In this document: piece after piece, positions 41,527 through 53,816 of the stretch
Numbering within the stretch: position 1 is the first letter of the stretch
Layout of the letters: the number at the start of each line of letters is the position of its first letter
DNA from: Archivesica marissinica
Lineage: Eukaryota > Mollusca > Bivalvia > Venerida > Vesicomyidae
Length of the DNA stretch: 64,000 bases
Reading direction: 5' to 3'
Assembly: GCA_014843695.1 (NCBI GenBank)
Contig: CM026390.1
Coordinates: forward strand, 5,774,292-5,838,291
Notes under the pieces: model-generated
The model's input: the letters and a program-made list of their open reading frames with translations, nothing else
Database searches by the model: none
Told to the model about the DNA's origin: nothing
Made by a program: the position numbers and the translations under genes

Positions 41527-44500
41527 ATCTCTCCTACCAGCGTATGGGTTTGCATCTCTCCTACCAGCGTATGGGTTTGCATCTCTCCTACCAGCGTATG
41601 GGTTTGCATCTCTCCTACCAGCGTATGGGTTTGCATCTCTCCTACCAGCGTATGGGTTTGTATCTCTCCTACCAGTGCATGGGTTTGCATCTCTCCTACA
41701 AGCGTATGGGTTTGTATCTCTCCTACCAGCGTATGGGTTTGCATCTCTCCTACCAGCGTATGGTTTTGCATCTCTCCTACAAGCGTATGGGTTTGTATCT
41801 CTCCTACCAGTGTATGGGTTTTGCATCTCTCCTACCAGCGTATGGTTTTGCATCTCTCCTACAAGCGTATGGGTTTGTATCTCTCCTACCAGCCTATGGG
41901 TTTGCATCTCTCCTACCAGCGTATGGGTTTGCATCTCTCCTACCAGCCCATGGGTTTGCATCTCTCCTACCAGCGTATGGGTTTGTATCTCTCCTACCAG
42001 CCCATGGGTTTGTATCTCTCCTACCAGCCCATGGGTTTGCATCTCTCCTACCAGCCCATGGGTTTGCATCTCTCCTACCAGCGATGGGTTTGCATCTCTC
42101 CTACCAGCGTATGGGTTTGCATCTCTCCTACCAGCGTATGGGTTTGTATCTCTCCTACCAGCGATGGGTTTGCATCTCTCCTACCAGCGTATGGGTTTGC
42201 ATCTCTCCTACCAGCGTATGGGTTTGCATCTCTCCTACCAGCGCATGGGTTTGCATCTCTCCTACCAGCGTATGGGTTTGCATCTCTCCTACCAGCCCAT
42301 GGGTTTGCATCTCTCCTACCGCGCATGGGTTTGCATCTCTCCTACCAGCGTATGGGTTTGTATCTCTCCTACCAGCCCATGGGTTTGCATCTCTCCTACC
42401 AGCGTATGGGTTTGTATCTCTCCTACCAGCGTATGGGTTTGCATCTCTCCTACCAGCCCATGGGTTTGTATCTCTCCTACCAGCGTATGGGTTTGCATCT
42501 CTCCTACCAGCGCATGGGTTTGCATCTCTCCTACCAGCATGTGGGTTTGCATCTCTCCTACCAGCCCATGGGTTTGTATCTCTCCTACCAGCCCATGGGT
42601 TTGCATCTCTTCTACGAGCCCATGGGTTTGCATCTCTCCTACCGGCGTACGGGTTTGCATCTCTCCTACCAGCCCATGGGTTTGCATCTCTCCTACCAGC
42701 GCATGGGTTTGCATCTCTCCTACCAGCCCATGTGTTTGCACCTCTCCTACCATCGTATGGTTTTTGTTCTCTCCTACCAGCGTATGGTATTTGTTCTCTC
42801 CTACCAGTGTATGGGTTCGCATCTCTCCTACCAGCTCATGGGTTTGCATCTCTCCTACCAGGGTATGGTTTTTGTTCTCTCCTACCAGCTCATGGGTTTG
42901 CATCTCTCCTACCAGGGTATGGGTTTGCATCTCTCCTACCAGCGTATGAGTTTGTATCTCTCCTACCAGCTCATGGGTTTGCATCTCTCCTACCAGCGTA
43001 TGGGTATGCATCTCTCCTACCAGCGTATGGGTTTGCATCTCTCCTACCATCCCATGGGTTTGCATCTCTCCTACCGGCGTATGGGTTTGCATCTCTCCTA
43101 CCAGCCCATGGGTTTGCATCTCTCCTACCAGCCCATGGGTTTGCACCTCTCCTACCATCGTATGGTTTTTGTTCTCTCCTACCAGCTCATGGGTTTGTAT
43201 CTCTCCTACCAGCGCATGGGTTTGTATCTCTCCTACCAGCGTATGGGTTTGCATCTCTCCTACCAGCGTATGGGTTTGCATCTCTCCTACCAGCGCATGG
43301 GTTTGCACCTCTCCTACCATCGTATGGTTTTTGTTCTCTCCTACCAGCTCATGGGTTTGTATCTCTCCTACCAGCGCATGGGTTTGTATCTCTCCTACCA
43401 GCGTATGGGTTTGCATCTCTCCTACCAGCGTATGGGTTTGCATCTCTCCTACCAGCGTATGGGTTTGCATCTCTCCTACCAGCGCATGGGTTTGCATCTC
43501 TCCTACCAGCCCATGGGTTTGCACCTCTCCTACAATCGTATGGTTTTTGTTCTCTCCTACCAGCCCATGGGTTTGCATCTCTCCTACCAGCGCATGGGTT
43601 TGTATCTCTCCTACCAGCGTATGGGTTTGCATCTCTCCTACCAGCGTATGGGTTTGCATCTCTCCTACCAGCGTGTGGGTTTGCATCTCTCCTACCAGCG
43701 TATGGGTTTGCATCTCTCCTACCAGCCCATGGGTTTGTATCTCTCCTACCAGCCCATGGGTTTGCATCTCTCCTACCAGCCCATGGGTTTGCATCTCTCC
43801 TACCAGCGTATGGGTTTGCATCTCTCCTACCAGCGTATGGGTTTGCATCTCTCCTACCAGCCCATGGGTTTGTATCTCTCCTACCAGCCCATGGGTTTGC
43901 ATCTCTTCTACCAGCGTATGGGTTGCATCTCTCCTACCAGCCCATGGGTTTGCATCTCTCCTACCAGCGTATGGGTTTGTATCTCTCCTACCAGCCCATG
44001 GGTTTGCATCTCTCCTACCAGCCCATGGGTTTGCATCTCTCCTACCAGCTCATGGGTTTGCATCTCTCCTACCAGCGTATGGGTTTGTATCTCTCCTACC
44101 AGCCCATGGGTTTGCATCTCTCCTACCAGCGTATGGGTTTGTATCTCTCCTACCAGCGTATGGGTTTGCATCTCTCCTACCAGCCCATGGGTTTGTATCT
44201 CTCCTACCAGCGTATGGGTTTGTATCTCTCCTACCAGCATATGGGTTTGTATCTCTCCTACCAGCGTATGGGTTTGCATCTCTCCTACCAGCGTATGGGT
44301 TTGCATCTCTCCTACCAGCGTATGGGTTTGCATCTCTTCTACCAGCCCATGGGTTTGCATCTCACCTACCAGCGTGTTGGTTTGTATCTCTCCTACCAGC
44401 CCATGGGTTTGCATCTCTCCTACCAGCGTATGGGTTTGCATCTCTCCTACCAGCGTATGGGTTTGCATCTCTCCTACCAGCGTATGGGTTTGCATCTCTC

Positions 44501-47500
44501 CTACCAGCGTATGGGTTTGCATCTCTCCTACCAGCCCATGGGTTTGCATCTCTCCTACCAGCGTATGGGTTTGCATCTCTCCTACCAGCCCATGGGTTTG
44601 TATCTCTCCTACCAGCGTATGGGTTTGTATCTCTCCTACCAGCGTATGGGTTTGCATCTCTCCCACCAGCCCATGGGTTTGTATCTCTCCTACCAGCCCA
44701 TGGGTTTGCATCTCTCCTACCAGCGTATGGGTTTGCATTTCTCCTACCAGCGCATGGGTTTGCATCTCTCCTACCAGCTCATGGGTTTGTATCTCTCCTA
44801 CCAGCGCATGGGTTTGCATCTCTCCTACCAGCATGTGGGTTTGCATCTCTCCTACCAGCCCATGGGTTTGTATCTCTCCTACCAGCCCATGGGTTTGCAT
44901 CTCTTCTACGAGCCCATGGGTTTGCATCTCTCCTACCGGCGTACGGGTTTGCATCTCTCCTACCAGCCCATGGGTTTGCATCTCTCCTACCAGCGCATGG
45001 GTTTGCATCTCTCCTACCAGCCCATGGGTTTGCACCTCTCCTACCATCGTATGGTTTTTGTTCTCTCCTACCAGCGTATGGTTTTTGTTCTCTCCTACCA
45101 GTGTATGGGTTCGCATCTCTCCTACCAGCTCATGGGTTTGCATCTCTCCTACCAGGGTATGGTTTTTGTTCTCTCCTACCAGCTCATGGGTTTGCATCTC
45201 TCCTACCAGGGTATGGGTTTGCATCTCTCCTACCAGCGTATGAGTTTGCATCTCTCCTACCAGCCCATGGGTTTGTATCTCTCCTACCAGCGTATGGGTA
45301 TGCATCTCTCCTACCAGCTTATGGGTTTGCATCTCTCCTACCATCCCATGGGTTTGCATCTCTCCTACCGGCGTATGGGTTTGCATCTCTCCTACCAGCC
45401 CATGGGTTTGCATCTCTCCTACCAGCCCATGGGTTTGCACCTCTCCTACCATCGTATGGTTTTTGTTCTCTCCTACCAGCTCATGGGTTTGTATCTCTCC
45501 TACCAGCGCATGGGTTTGCATCTCTCCTACCAGCTCATGGGTTTGCATCTCTCCTACCAGCGTATGGGTTTGTATCTCTCCTACCAGCGCATGGGTTTGC
45601 ATCTCTCCTACCAGCGTATGGGTTTGCATCTCTCCTACCAGCGCATGGGTTTGCATCTCTCCTACCAGCGTATGGGTTTGCATCTCTCCTACCAGCGTAT
45701 GGGTTTGTATCTCTCCTACCAGCGTATGGGTTTGCATCTCTCCTACCAGCGTATGGGTTTGCATCTCTCCTACCAGCGTATGGGTTTGCATCTCTCCTAC
45801 CAGCGTATGGGTTTGCATCTCTCCTACCAGCCCATGGGTTTGCATCTCTCCTACCAGCGTATGGGTTTGTATCTCTCCTACCAGCGCATGGGTTTGCATC
45901 TCTCCTACCAGCGTATGGGTTTGCATCTCTCCTACCAGCGTATGGGTTTGCATCTCTCCTACCAGCGTATGGGTTTGCATCTCTCCTACCAGCGTATGGG
46001 TTTGCATCTCTCCTACCAGCGTATGGTTTTGCATCTCTCCTACCAGCGTATGGGTTTGCATCTCTCCTACCAGCGTATTTGTTTGCATCTCTCCTACCAG
46101 CGCATGGGTTTGCATCTCTCCTACCAGCCCATGGGTTTGCATCTCTCCTACCAGCTCATGGGTTTGTATCTCTCCTACCAGCGTATGGGTTTGCATCTCT
46201 CCTACCAGCGTATGGGTTTGCATCTCTCCTACCAGCGTATGGGTTTGTATCTCTCCTACCAGCGTATGGGTTTGTATCTCTCCTACCAGCCCATGGGTTT
46301 GTATCTCTCCTACCAGCGCATGGGTTTGCATCTCTCCTACCAGCGTATGGGTTTGCATCTCTCCTACCAGCATGGGTTTGCATCTCTCCTACCAGCCCAT
46401 GGGTTTGTATCTCTCCTACCAGCGTATGGGTTTGCATCTCTCCTACCAGCGTATGGGTTTGTATCTCTCCTACCAGCCCATGGGTTTGTATCTCTCCTAC
46501 CAGTGCATGGGTTTGTATCTCTCCTACTAGTACATGGGTTTGCATCTCTCCTACCAGCGTATGGGTTTGCATCTCTCCTACCAGCGTATGGGTTTGTATC
46601 TCTCCTACCAGCGTATTGGTTTGCACCTCTCCTACCAGCCCATGGGTTTGCATCTCTCCTACCAGCGTATGGGTTTGCATCTCTCCTACCAGCCCATGGG
46701 TTTGCATATCTCCTACCAGCGTATGGGTTTGCATCTCTCCTACCAGCGTATGGGTTTGCATCTCTCCTACCAGCGCATGGGTTTGCATCTCTCCTACCAG
46801 CGCATGGGTTTGCATCTCTCCTACCAGCGTATGGCTTTGTATCTCTCCTACCAGGGTATGGGTTTGCATCTCTCCTACCAGCGTATGGGTTTGCATCTCT
46901 CCTACCAGCCCATGGGTTTGCATCTCTCCTACCAGCGTATTGGTTTGCATCTCTCCTACCAGCGTGTGGGTTTGCATCTCTCCTACCAGTGCATGGGTTT
47001 GCATCTCTCCTACCAGCGTATTGGTTTGCATCTCTCCTACCAGCGTGTGGGTTTGCATCTCTCCTACCAGTGCATGGGTTTGCATCTCTCCTACGAGCGT
47101 ATGGGTTTGCATATCTACTACCAGCCCATGGGTTGGTTTGCATCTCTCCTACCAGCCCATGAGTATGCATCTCTCCTACCAGCCCATGGGTTTGCATCTC
47201 TCCTACCAGCGTATGGGTTTGTATCTCTCCTACCAGCGTATGGGTTTGCATCTCTCCTACCAGCCCATGGGTTTGCATCTCTCCTACCGGCGTATGGGTT
47301 TGCATCTCTCCTACCAGCCCATGGGTTTGCATCTCTCCTACCAGCGTATGGGTTTGTATCTCTCCTACCAGCGTATGGTTTGCATCTCTCCTACCAGCCC
47401 ATGGGTTTGTATCTCTCCTACCAGCCCATGGGTTTGTATCTCTCCTACCAGCGTATGGGTTTGTATCTCTCCTACCAGCGCATGGGTTTGTATCTCTCCT

Positions 47501-49937
47501 ACCAGCGTATGGGTTTGCATCTCTCCTACCAGCTCTCTCCTACCAGCGTATTGGTTTGTATCTCTCCTACCAGCGTATGGGTTTGTATCTCTCCTACCAG
47601 CGTATGGGTTTGCATATCTCCTACCAGCCCATGGGTTTGCATATCTCCTACCAGCGTATTGGTTTGCATCTCTCCCACCAGCGTATGGTTTGCATATCTC
47701 CTACCAGCCCATGGGTTTGCATATCTCCTACCAGCGTATGGGATTGCATATCTCCTACCAGCCTATGGGTTTGCATATCTCCTACCAGCGTATGGGTTTG
47801 CATATCTCCTACCAGTGCATGGATTTGCATATCTCCTACCAGCGTATGGGTTTGCATATCTCCTACCAGTGCATGGGTTTGCATATCTCCTATCAGCGTA
47901 TGGGTTTGCATATCTCCTACCGGTGCATGGGTTTGCATATCTCCTACCAGCGTATGGGTTTGCATATCTTCTACCAGTGCATGGGTTTGCATCTCTCCTA
48001 CCAGTGCATGGGTTTGCATATCTCCTACCATCGAATGGGTTTGTATGTCTCCTACTAGCGTATGGGTTTGCATCTCTCCTACCAGCGTATGGGTTTGCAT
48101 CTCTCCTACCAGCCCATGGGTTTGCATCTCTCCTACCAGCGCATGGGTTTGCATCTCTCCTACCAGCGCATGGGTTTGCATCTCTCCTACCAGCGCATGG
48201 GTTTGCATCTCTCCTACCAGCCCATGGGTTTGCATCTCTCCTACCAGCGCATGGGTTTGCATCTCTCCTACCAGCGCATGTGTTTGCATCTCTCCTACCA
48301 GCCAATGGGTTTGCATCTCTCCTACCAGCCCATGGGTTTGCATCTCTCCTACCAGCGCATGGGTTTGCATCTCTCCTACCAGCCCATGGGTTTGCATCTC
48401 TCCTACCAGCCCATGGGTTTGCACTCTCCTACCAGCGTATGGGTTTGCATCTCTCCTACCAGCGTATGGTTTGTATCTCTCCTACCAGCTCATGGGTTTG
48501 CATCTCTCCTACCAGCCCATGGGTTTGCATCTCTCCTACCAGCGCATGGGTTTGCATCTCTCCTACCAGCGTATGGGTTTGCATATCTCCTACCAGCTCA
48601 TGGGTTTGCATCTCTTCTACCAGCCCATGGGTTTGCATCTCTCCTACCAGCCCATGGGTTTGTATCTCTCCTACCAGCCCATGGGTTTGCATCTCTCCTA
48701 CCAGCGTATGGGTTTGCATCTCTCCTACAAGCGTATGGGTTTGCATCTCTCCCACCAGCCCATAGGTTTGCATCTCTCCTACAAGCCCATGGGTTTGCAT
48801 CTCTCCTAACAGCCCATGGGTTTGCATCTCTCCTACCAGCCCATGGGTTTGCATCTCTCCTACCAGTGCATGGGTTTGCATCTCTCCTACCAGCGTATGG
48901 GTTTGCACCTCTCCTACCAGCGCATGGGTTTGTATCTCTCCTACCAGCGTATGGGTTTGCACCTCTCCTACCAGCGCATGGGTTTGCAAATCTCCTACCA
49001 GCCCATGGGTTTGCATCTCTCCTACCAGTGCATGGGTTTGCATCTCTCCTACCAGCGCATGGGTTTGTATCTCTCCTACCAGTGCATGGGTTTGCATCTC
49101 TCCTACCAGCGTATTGGTTTGTATCTCTCCTACCAGCGTATGGGTTTGCATCTCTCCTACCAGCGTATGGGTTTGCATCTCTCCTACCAGCGTATGGGTT
49201 TGTATCTCTCCTACCAGCGTATGGTTTTGCATCTCTCCTACCAGCGTATGGGTTTGCATCTCTCCTACTAGCGTATGGGTTTGCATCTCTCCTACCAGCG
49301 TATGGGTTTGCATCTCTCCTACCAGCGTATTGGTTTGTATCTCTCCTACCAGCGTATGGGTTTGCACCTCTCCTACCAGCCCATGGGTTTGCATCTCTCC
49401 TACCAGTGCATGGGTTTGCATCTCTCCTACCAGCGTATTGGTTTTTATCTCTCCTACCAGCCCATGGGTTTGCACCTCTCCTACCAGCCCATGGGTTTGC
49501 ATCTCTCCTACCAGCGTATGGGTTTGCATCTCTCCTACCGGCTCATTGGTTTGCATCTCTCCTACCAGCGTATGGTTTTTGTTCTCTCCTACCAGCTCAT
49601 GGGTTTGCATCTCTCCTACCAGCGTATGGTTTTTGTTCTCTCCTACCAGCGTATGGGTTTGCATCTATCCTACCAGTGCATGGGTTTGCATCTCTCCTAC
49701 CAGCGTATGGGTTTGCATCTCTCCTACCAGTGCATGGGTTTGCATCTCTCCTACCAGTGCATGGGTTTGTATCTCTCCTACCAGCGTATGGGTTTGCATC
49801 TCTCCTACCAGCGCATGGGTTTGCATCTCTCCTACCAGCCCATGGGTTTGCATCTCTCCTACCAGTGTATGGGTATGCATCTCTCCTACCAGTGTATGGG
49901 TATGCATCTCTCCTACCAGGGTATGGGTTTGCATCTT
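41527..49937. repeat. 27-bp satellite array (about 311 copies)
   Basis: The unit contains TATGGGTTTGCATCTCTCC followed by TACCAGCG. The most variable part is the tetranucleotide after CAG: CGTA, CCCA, CGCA, CTCA or TGCA. A common second variant is GTATCT for GCATCT. From about 47600 to 48030 most units read GCATATCTCC instead of GCATCTCTCC. Long frames with nine-residue periods (MGLHLSYQR, GFASLLPAY, CISPTSVWV, and MQTHTLVGE on the minus strand) are artefacts of the 27-bp period. The changes are non-synonymous in most frames. The array lies in the intron downstream of the second ABAT exon and ends at GCATCTTTAAGC. Confidence 0.97.
42537..45495. repeat. 2294-bp-offset duplication inside the 27-bp array
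   Basis: A distinctive run of variant units occurs twice: CAGCATGTGGG, TTCTACGAGCCC, TACCGGCGTACGGG, then several ATGGTTTTTGTTCTCTCC units. The TACGAGCCC marker is at 42613 and 44907, 2294 bp apart. This equals 85 units minus one base. The missing base is visible as GGGTTGCATC at about 43921. The copied stretch spans about 42537-43200 and 44831-45495. Confidence 0.85.
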
Positions 49938-50084
49938 TAAGCTTTGTTATTTAATAGTCTGGATGTTATTGAATGCTGGAATTTACCTTTATTAGGGTTA
50001 GGTTTACCTGTATTTGATCTAGTTCTTGAATGTACCTGTATTTGGTCTAGTTCTTGAATTTACCTGTATTAGGGTTAGGTTTAC
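49938..50084 (-). other. Start of ABAT intron 2, with duplicated splice-donor region
   Basis: On the minus strand, the last 24 bases of the upstream exon (CTTCAAGAACTAGACCAAAT then ACAG) and the following GTA are repeated twice in the intron. The plus-strand copies are at 50031-50058 and 50003-50030, each 28 bp. A 21-bp spacer motif (TTTACCTGTATTAGGGTTAG then G) at 50059-50079 has a partner at 49982-50002. The result is several ATACAG|GTA donor look-alikes within about 80 bases of the true donor. Confidence 0.85.
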
Positions 50085-50215
50085 CTGTATTTGGTCTAGT
50101 TCTTGAAGCAGCTTTTTCGACTTGGGTCCAGGGATCTCTGTCAATACTTTAGGTTCGCTTGGCTCAGCCACATCCATTAATGGGCGACTGGTTGCTGATG
50201 TCATCCATCGCTCAC
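50085..50215 (-). CDS. ABAT: 4-aminobutyrate aminotransferase (GABA transaminase), coding exon 2
   Basis: ABAT is the mitochondrial PLP-dependent enzyme that moves the amino group of GABA to 2-oxoglutarate, giving succinic semialdehyde and glutamate. This 131-nt exon encodes residues 22-64 plus the last two bases of codon 21. Residues 47-64, EIPGPKSKKLLQELDQIQ, match the conserved N-terminal segment of animal ABAT (vertebrate EVPGPRSQELMKQLNIIQ, from memory). The acceptor is GCAACACAG|GT with AG at 50217-50216. The donor is ATACAG|GTAAAC with GT at 50084-50083, in phase 0. The next exon should begin near the NAEAVHFF region, but no later exon is visible in this window. The PLP-binding lysine and the rest of the enzyme are therefore not seen. 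The exon is intact and its donor is tandemly duplicated into the intron. Confidence 0.88.
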
Positions 50216-50367
50216 CTGTGTTGCAACATATATATTAAAACTGCAATAAGTCTCTATCAGGTCTCTCGCAATGTCGGACTTATTTATAAATATTTTGATT
50301 TGGCCTACACATAATATCTAACACATTTAACCAGTCTGGTATATATAACACATTCAACCAGACTTGA
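50216..50367 (-). other. ABAT intron 1, unique part next to exon 2
   Basis: Contains the acceptor tract TTGCAGTTTTAATATATATG upstream of the AG. Otherwise it is unique AT-rich sequence with no other feature visible. Confidence 0.6.
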
Positions 50368-53151
50368 CACTCCATATACCTAACTGTGAACACTCCATAT
50401 ACCTAACTGTGAACACTCCATATACCTAACTGTGAACACTCCATATACCTAACTGTGCACACTCCATATACCTAACTGTGAACACTCCATATACCTAACT
50501 GTGAACACTCCATATACCTAACTGTGAACACTCCATATACCTAACTGTGTACACTCCATATACCTAACTGTGAACACTCCATATACCTAGCTGTGCACAC
50601 TCCATATACCTAACTGTGAACACTCCATATACCTAACTGTGAACACTCCATATACCTAACTGTGAACACTCCATATATCTAACTGTGAACACTCCATATA
50701 CCTAACTGTGAACACTCCATATACCTAACTATACACACTCCATATACCTAACTGTACACACTCCATATACCTAACTGTGAACACTCCATATACCTAACTA
50801 TACACACTCCATATACCTAACTATACACACTCCATATACCTAACTGTGAACACTCCATATACCTAACTATCCACACTCCATATACCTAACTATACACACT
50901 CCATATACCTAACTGTACACACTCCATATACCTAACTTTGAACACTCCATATACCTAACTATACACACTCCATATACCTAACTGTGAACACTCCATATAC
51001 CTAACTGTGAACAATCCGTATACCTAACTATACACACTCCATATACCTAACTGTACACACTCCATATACCTAACTATACACACTCCATATACCTAACTGT
51101 GCACACTCCATATACCTAACTGTGGATACTCCATATACCTAACTGTGAACACTCCATATACCTAACTGTGCTCACTCCATATACCTAACTGTGAACACTC
51201 CATATATCTAACTGTGATCACTCCATATACCTAACTGTGAACACTCCATATACCTAACTGTGCACACTCCATATACCAAACTGTGAACACTCCATATACC
51301 TAACTATACACACTCCATATACCTAACTGTGAACACTCCATATACCTAACTCTACACACTACATATACCTAACTATACACAATTCATATACCTAACTGTA
51401 CACACTCCATATACCTAACTATACACACTCCATATACCTAACTGTACACACTGCATATACCTAACTGTGCACACTCCATATACCTAACTGTGCACACTCC
51501 ATATACCTAACTGTACACACTCCATATATCTAACTGTGGACACTCCATATACCTAACTGCGAACACTCCATATATCTAACTATGGATACTCCATATACCT
51601 AACTATGGAATCGCCATATAGCTAACTGTGAACACACCATATACCTAACTATGGAATCGCCATATAGCCAATGGTGGATACACCTAACTGTGGACACTAC
51701 ATATACCTAATTGTGAACACTCCATATCCCTAACTGTGGACACTTTATATGCCTAACTGTGGACACGCCATACACCTGGCTGTGCACAGTACATATACCT
51801 AACTGTACACTCTTCATATACCTAGCTGTACACACTCCATATACCTAACTGTACACACTCCATATACCTAACTGTACACACTCCATATACCCAACTGTAC
51901 GCAATACATATACCTAACTATACACACTCCATATACCTAACTGTGAACACTCCATATACCTAACTATACACACTCCATATACCTAACTGTGAACACTCCA
52001 TATACCTAACTATACACACTCCATATACCTAACTATACACACTCCATATACCTAACTATACACACTCCATATACCTAACTGTACACACTCCATATACCTA
52101 ACTATACACACTCCATATACCTAACTAGACACACTCCATATACCTAACTGTACACACTCCATATACCTAACTATACACACTCCATATACCTAACTATACA
52201 CACTCCATATACCTAACTATACACACTTCATATACCTAACTATACACACTCCATATATCTAACTGTGGACACTCCATATACCTAACTATACACACTCCAT
52301 ATACCTAACTATACACACTCCATATACCTAACTATACACACTCCATATACCTAACTGTACACACTCCATATACCTAACTATACACACTCCATATACCTAA
52401 CTAGACACACTCCATATACCTAACTGTACACACTCCATATACCTAACTATACACACTCCATATACCTAACTATACACACTCCATATACCTAACTATACAC
52501 ACTTCATATACCTAACTATACACACTCCATATATCTAACTGTGGACACTCCATATACCTAACTATACACACTCCATATACCTAACTATACACACTCCATA
52601 TATCTAGCTGTGCACACTCCATATACCTAGCTGTGCACACTCCATATACCTAACTATACACACTCCATATACCTAGCTGTGCACACTCCATATACCTAAC
52701 TATACACACTCCATATACCTAACTATACACACTCCATATACCTAACTATGCACACTCCATATACCTAACTATACACACTTCATATACCTAACTGTACACA
52801 TTCCATATACCTAACTATACACACTCCATATACCCAACTGTACACACTCCATATACCTAACTATAAACACTCCATATACCTAGCTGTACACACTTCATAT
52901 ACCTAGCTGTACACACTTCATATACCTAGCTGTACACACTCCATATACCTAACTGTGAACACTCCATATACCTAACTATACACACTCCATATACCTAACT
53001 ATACACACTCCATATATCTAGCTGTGCACACTCCATATACCTAACTATACACACTCCATATACCTAGCTGTGCACACTCCATATACCTAGCTGTACACAC
53101 TTCATATACCTAACTGTGAACACTCCATATACCTAACTATACACACTCCAT
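50368..53151. repeat. 23-bp minisatellite in ABAT intron 1
   Basis: About 121 copies of a 23-bp unit, CACTCCATATACCTAACTGT followed by GAA, ACA or ATA-type endings. Units ending CTATACA dominate in the right half and CTGTGAA in the left. A block of twelve units recurs at a 276-bp offset, marked by CTAACTAGACACAC near 52121 and 52397. A zone at about 51580-51790 is more diverged (GGAATCGCCATATAGC and similar) and may be an older core. The period is not a multiple of three, so no long frames arise. Confidence 0.95.
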
Positions 53152-53455
53152 CAAGAGGCTGACAACAACATGCTTACTTACCTCAGGTCAATATCTAGTA
53201 TCCTCGCGAGAACGTACGCCCCGCGTATAGCTCTGCAGTTTCAACATGTTTGTATTTATTGTGTACATACTTATTTGTTGTACATTATGTTACAGACATG
53301 TGTACATTTGTTTAAACCAACTCTCAAACTTGTGTTTGGGTCTGGTTTATGATATTAATTAAATGTGATTTATAGGCAATAGCTTTTAGTAGCTGCTCGT
53401 AAATGAATTTATAATAATGACGATTAGCCTCAAAACATGAAATAAATACGTGCAT
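53152..53455. other. Unique part of ABAT intron 1
   Basis: Non-repetitive sequence containing a small CpG-rich patch (53202-53227) and a good minus-strand donor consensus GAG|GTAAGT at 53182/53181. I could not identify a protein for the implied exon, and no frame of it joins ABAT exon 2 in the correct phase, so I do not call a gene here. Confidence 0.5.
53202..53211 (+). promoter_or_regulatory. Possible BANP-type TCTCGCGAGA promoter motif
   Basis: CCTCGCGAGA matches nine of ten positions of the TCTCGCGAGA motif known from CpG-island promoters of vertebrates and recognised by BANP. It sits in a short CpG-rich patch inside ABAT intron 1. It may mark an alternative promoter, but a single near-match is weak evidence and its use in invertebrates is unproven. 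Confidence 0.25.
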
Positions 53456-53762
53456 GTTAGCTAGGTAAACAACATAACTAATCAGTCGTGTTAGCTAGGT
53501 AAACAACATAACTAATCAGTCGTGTTAGCTAGGTAAACAACATAACTAATCAGACGTGTTAGCTAGGTAAACAACATAACTAATCAGTCGTGTTAGCTAG
53601 GTAAACAACATAACTAATCAGTCGTGTTAGCTAGGTAAACAACATAACTAATCAGTCGTGTTAGCTAGGTAAACAACATAACTAATCAGTCATGTTAGCT
53701 AGGTAAACAACATAACTAATCAGTCATGTTAGCTAGGTAAACAACATAACTAATCAGTCATG
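53456..53762 (+). repeat. 34-bp minisatellite, nine copies, in ABAT intron 1
   Basis: Nine nearly perfect copies of a 34-bp unit containing GTTAGCTAGGTAAACAACAT and AACTAATCAGTCGT. Variants are GACGT in one unit and GTCAT in the last three. It ends 54 bases before the 5' splice site of ABAT exon 1. Confidence 0.95.
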
Positions 53763-53816
53763 GTGTCGGAGTTCAGTATATGCAACGGATACACAAAGTA
53801 TACAACGGATACTCAC

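Noticed and set aside
41544..48058. Very long open frames (up to about 1870 codons) through the 27-bp array, looking like a secreted or silk-like repeat protein
   Set aside because: Several frames on both strands are open at once because the period is a multiple of three. Unit changes alter residues in most frames, and there is no signal peptide, unique terminus or intron structure. One such frame runs straight through the N gap.
50019..50084. Extension of ABAT exon 2 beyond QELDQIQ into VNLTLIQVNSRTRPN
   Set aside because: The residues come from the duplicated donor region and do not resemble ABAT. A consensus GTAAAC donor sits exactly where homology stops.
53183..53235. Coding exon encoding RAIRGAYVLARILDIDL on the minus strand ahead of the GTAAGT donor
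   Set aside because: The acceptor would be weak, the protein is not recognised and the phase does not fit ABAT exon 2. It is kept only as a possible non-coding or cryptic exon.
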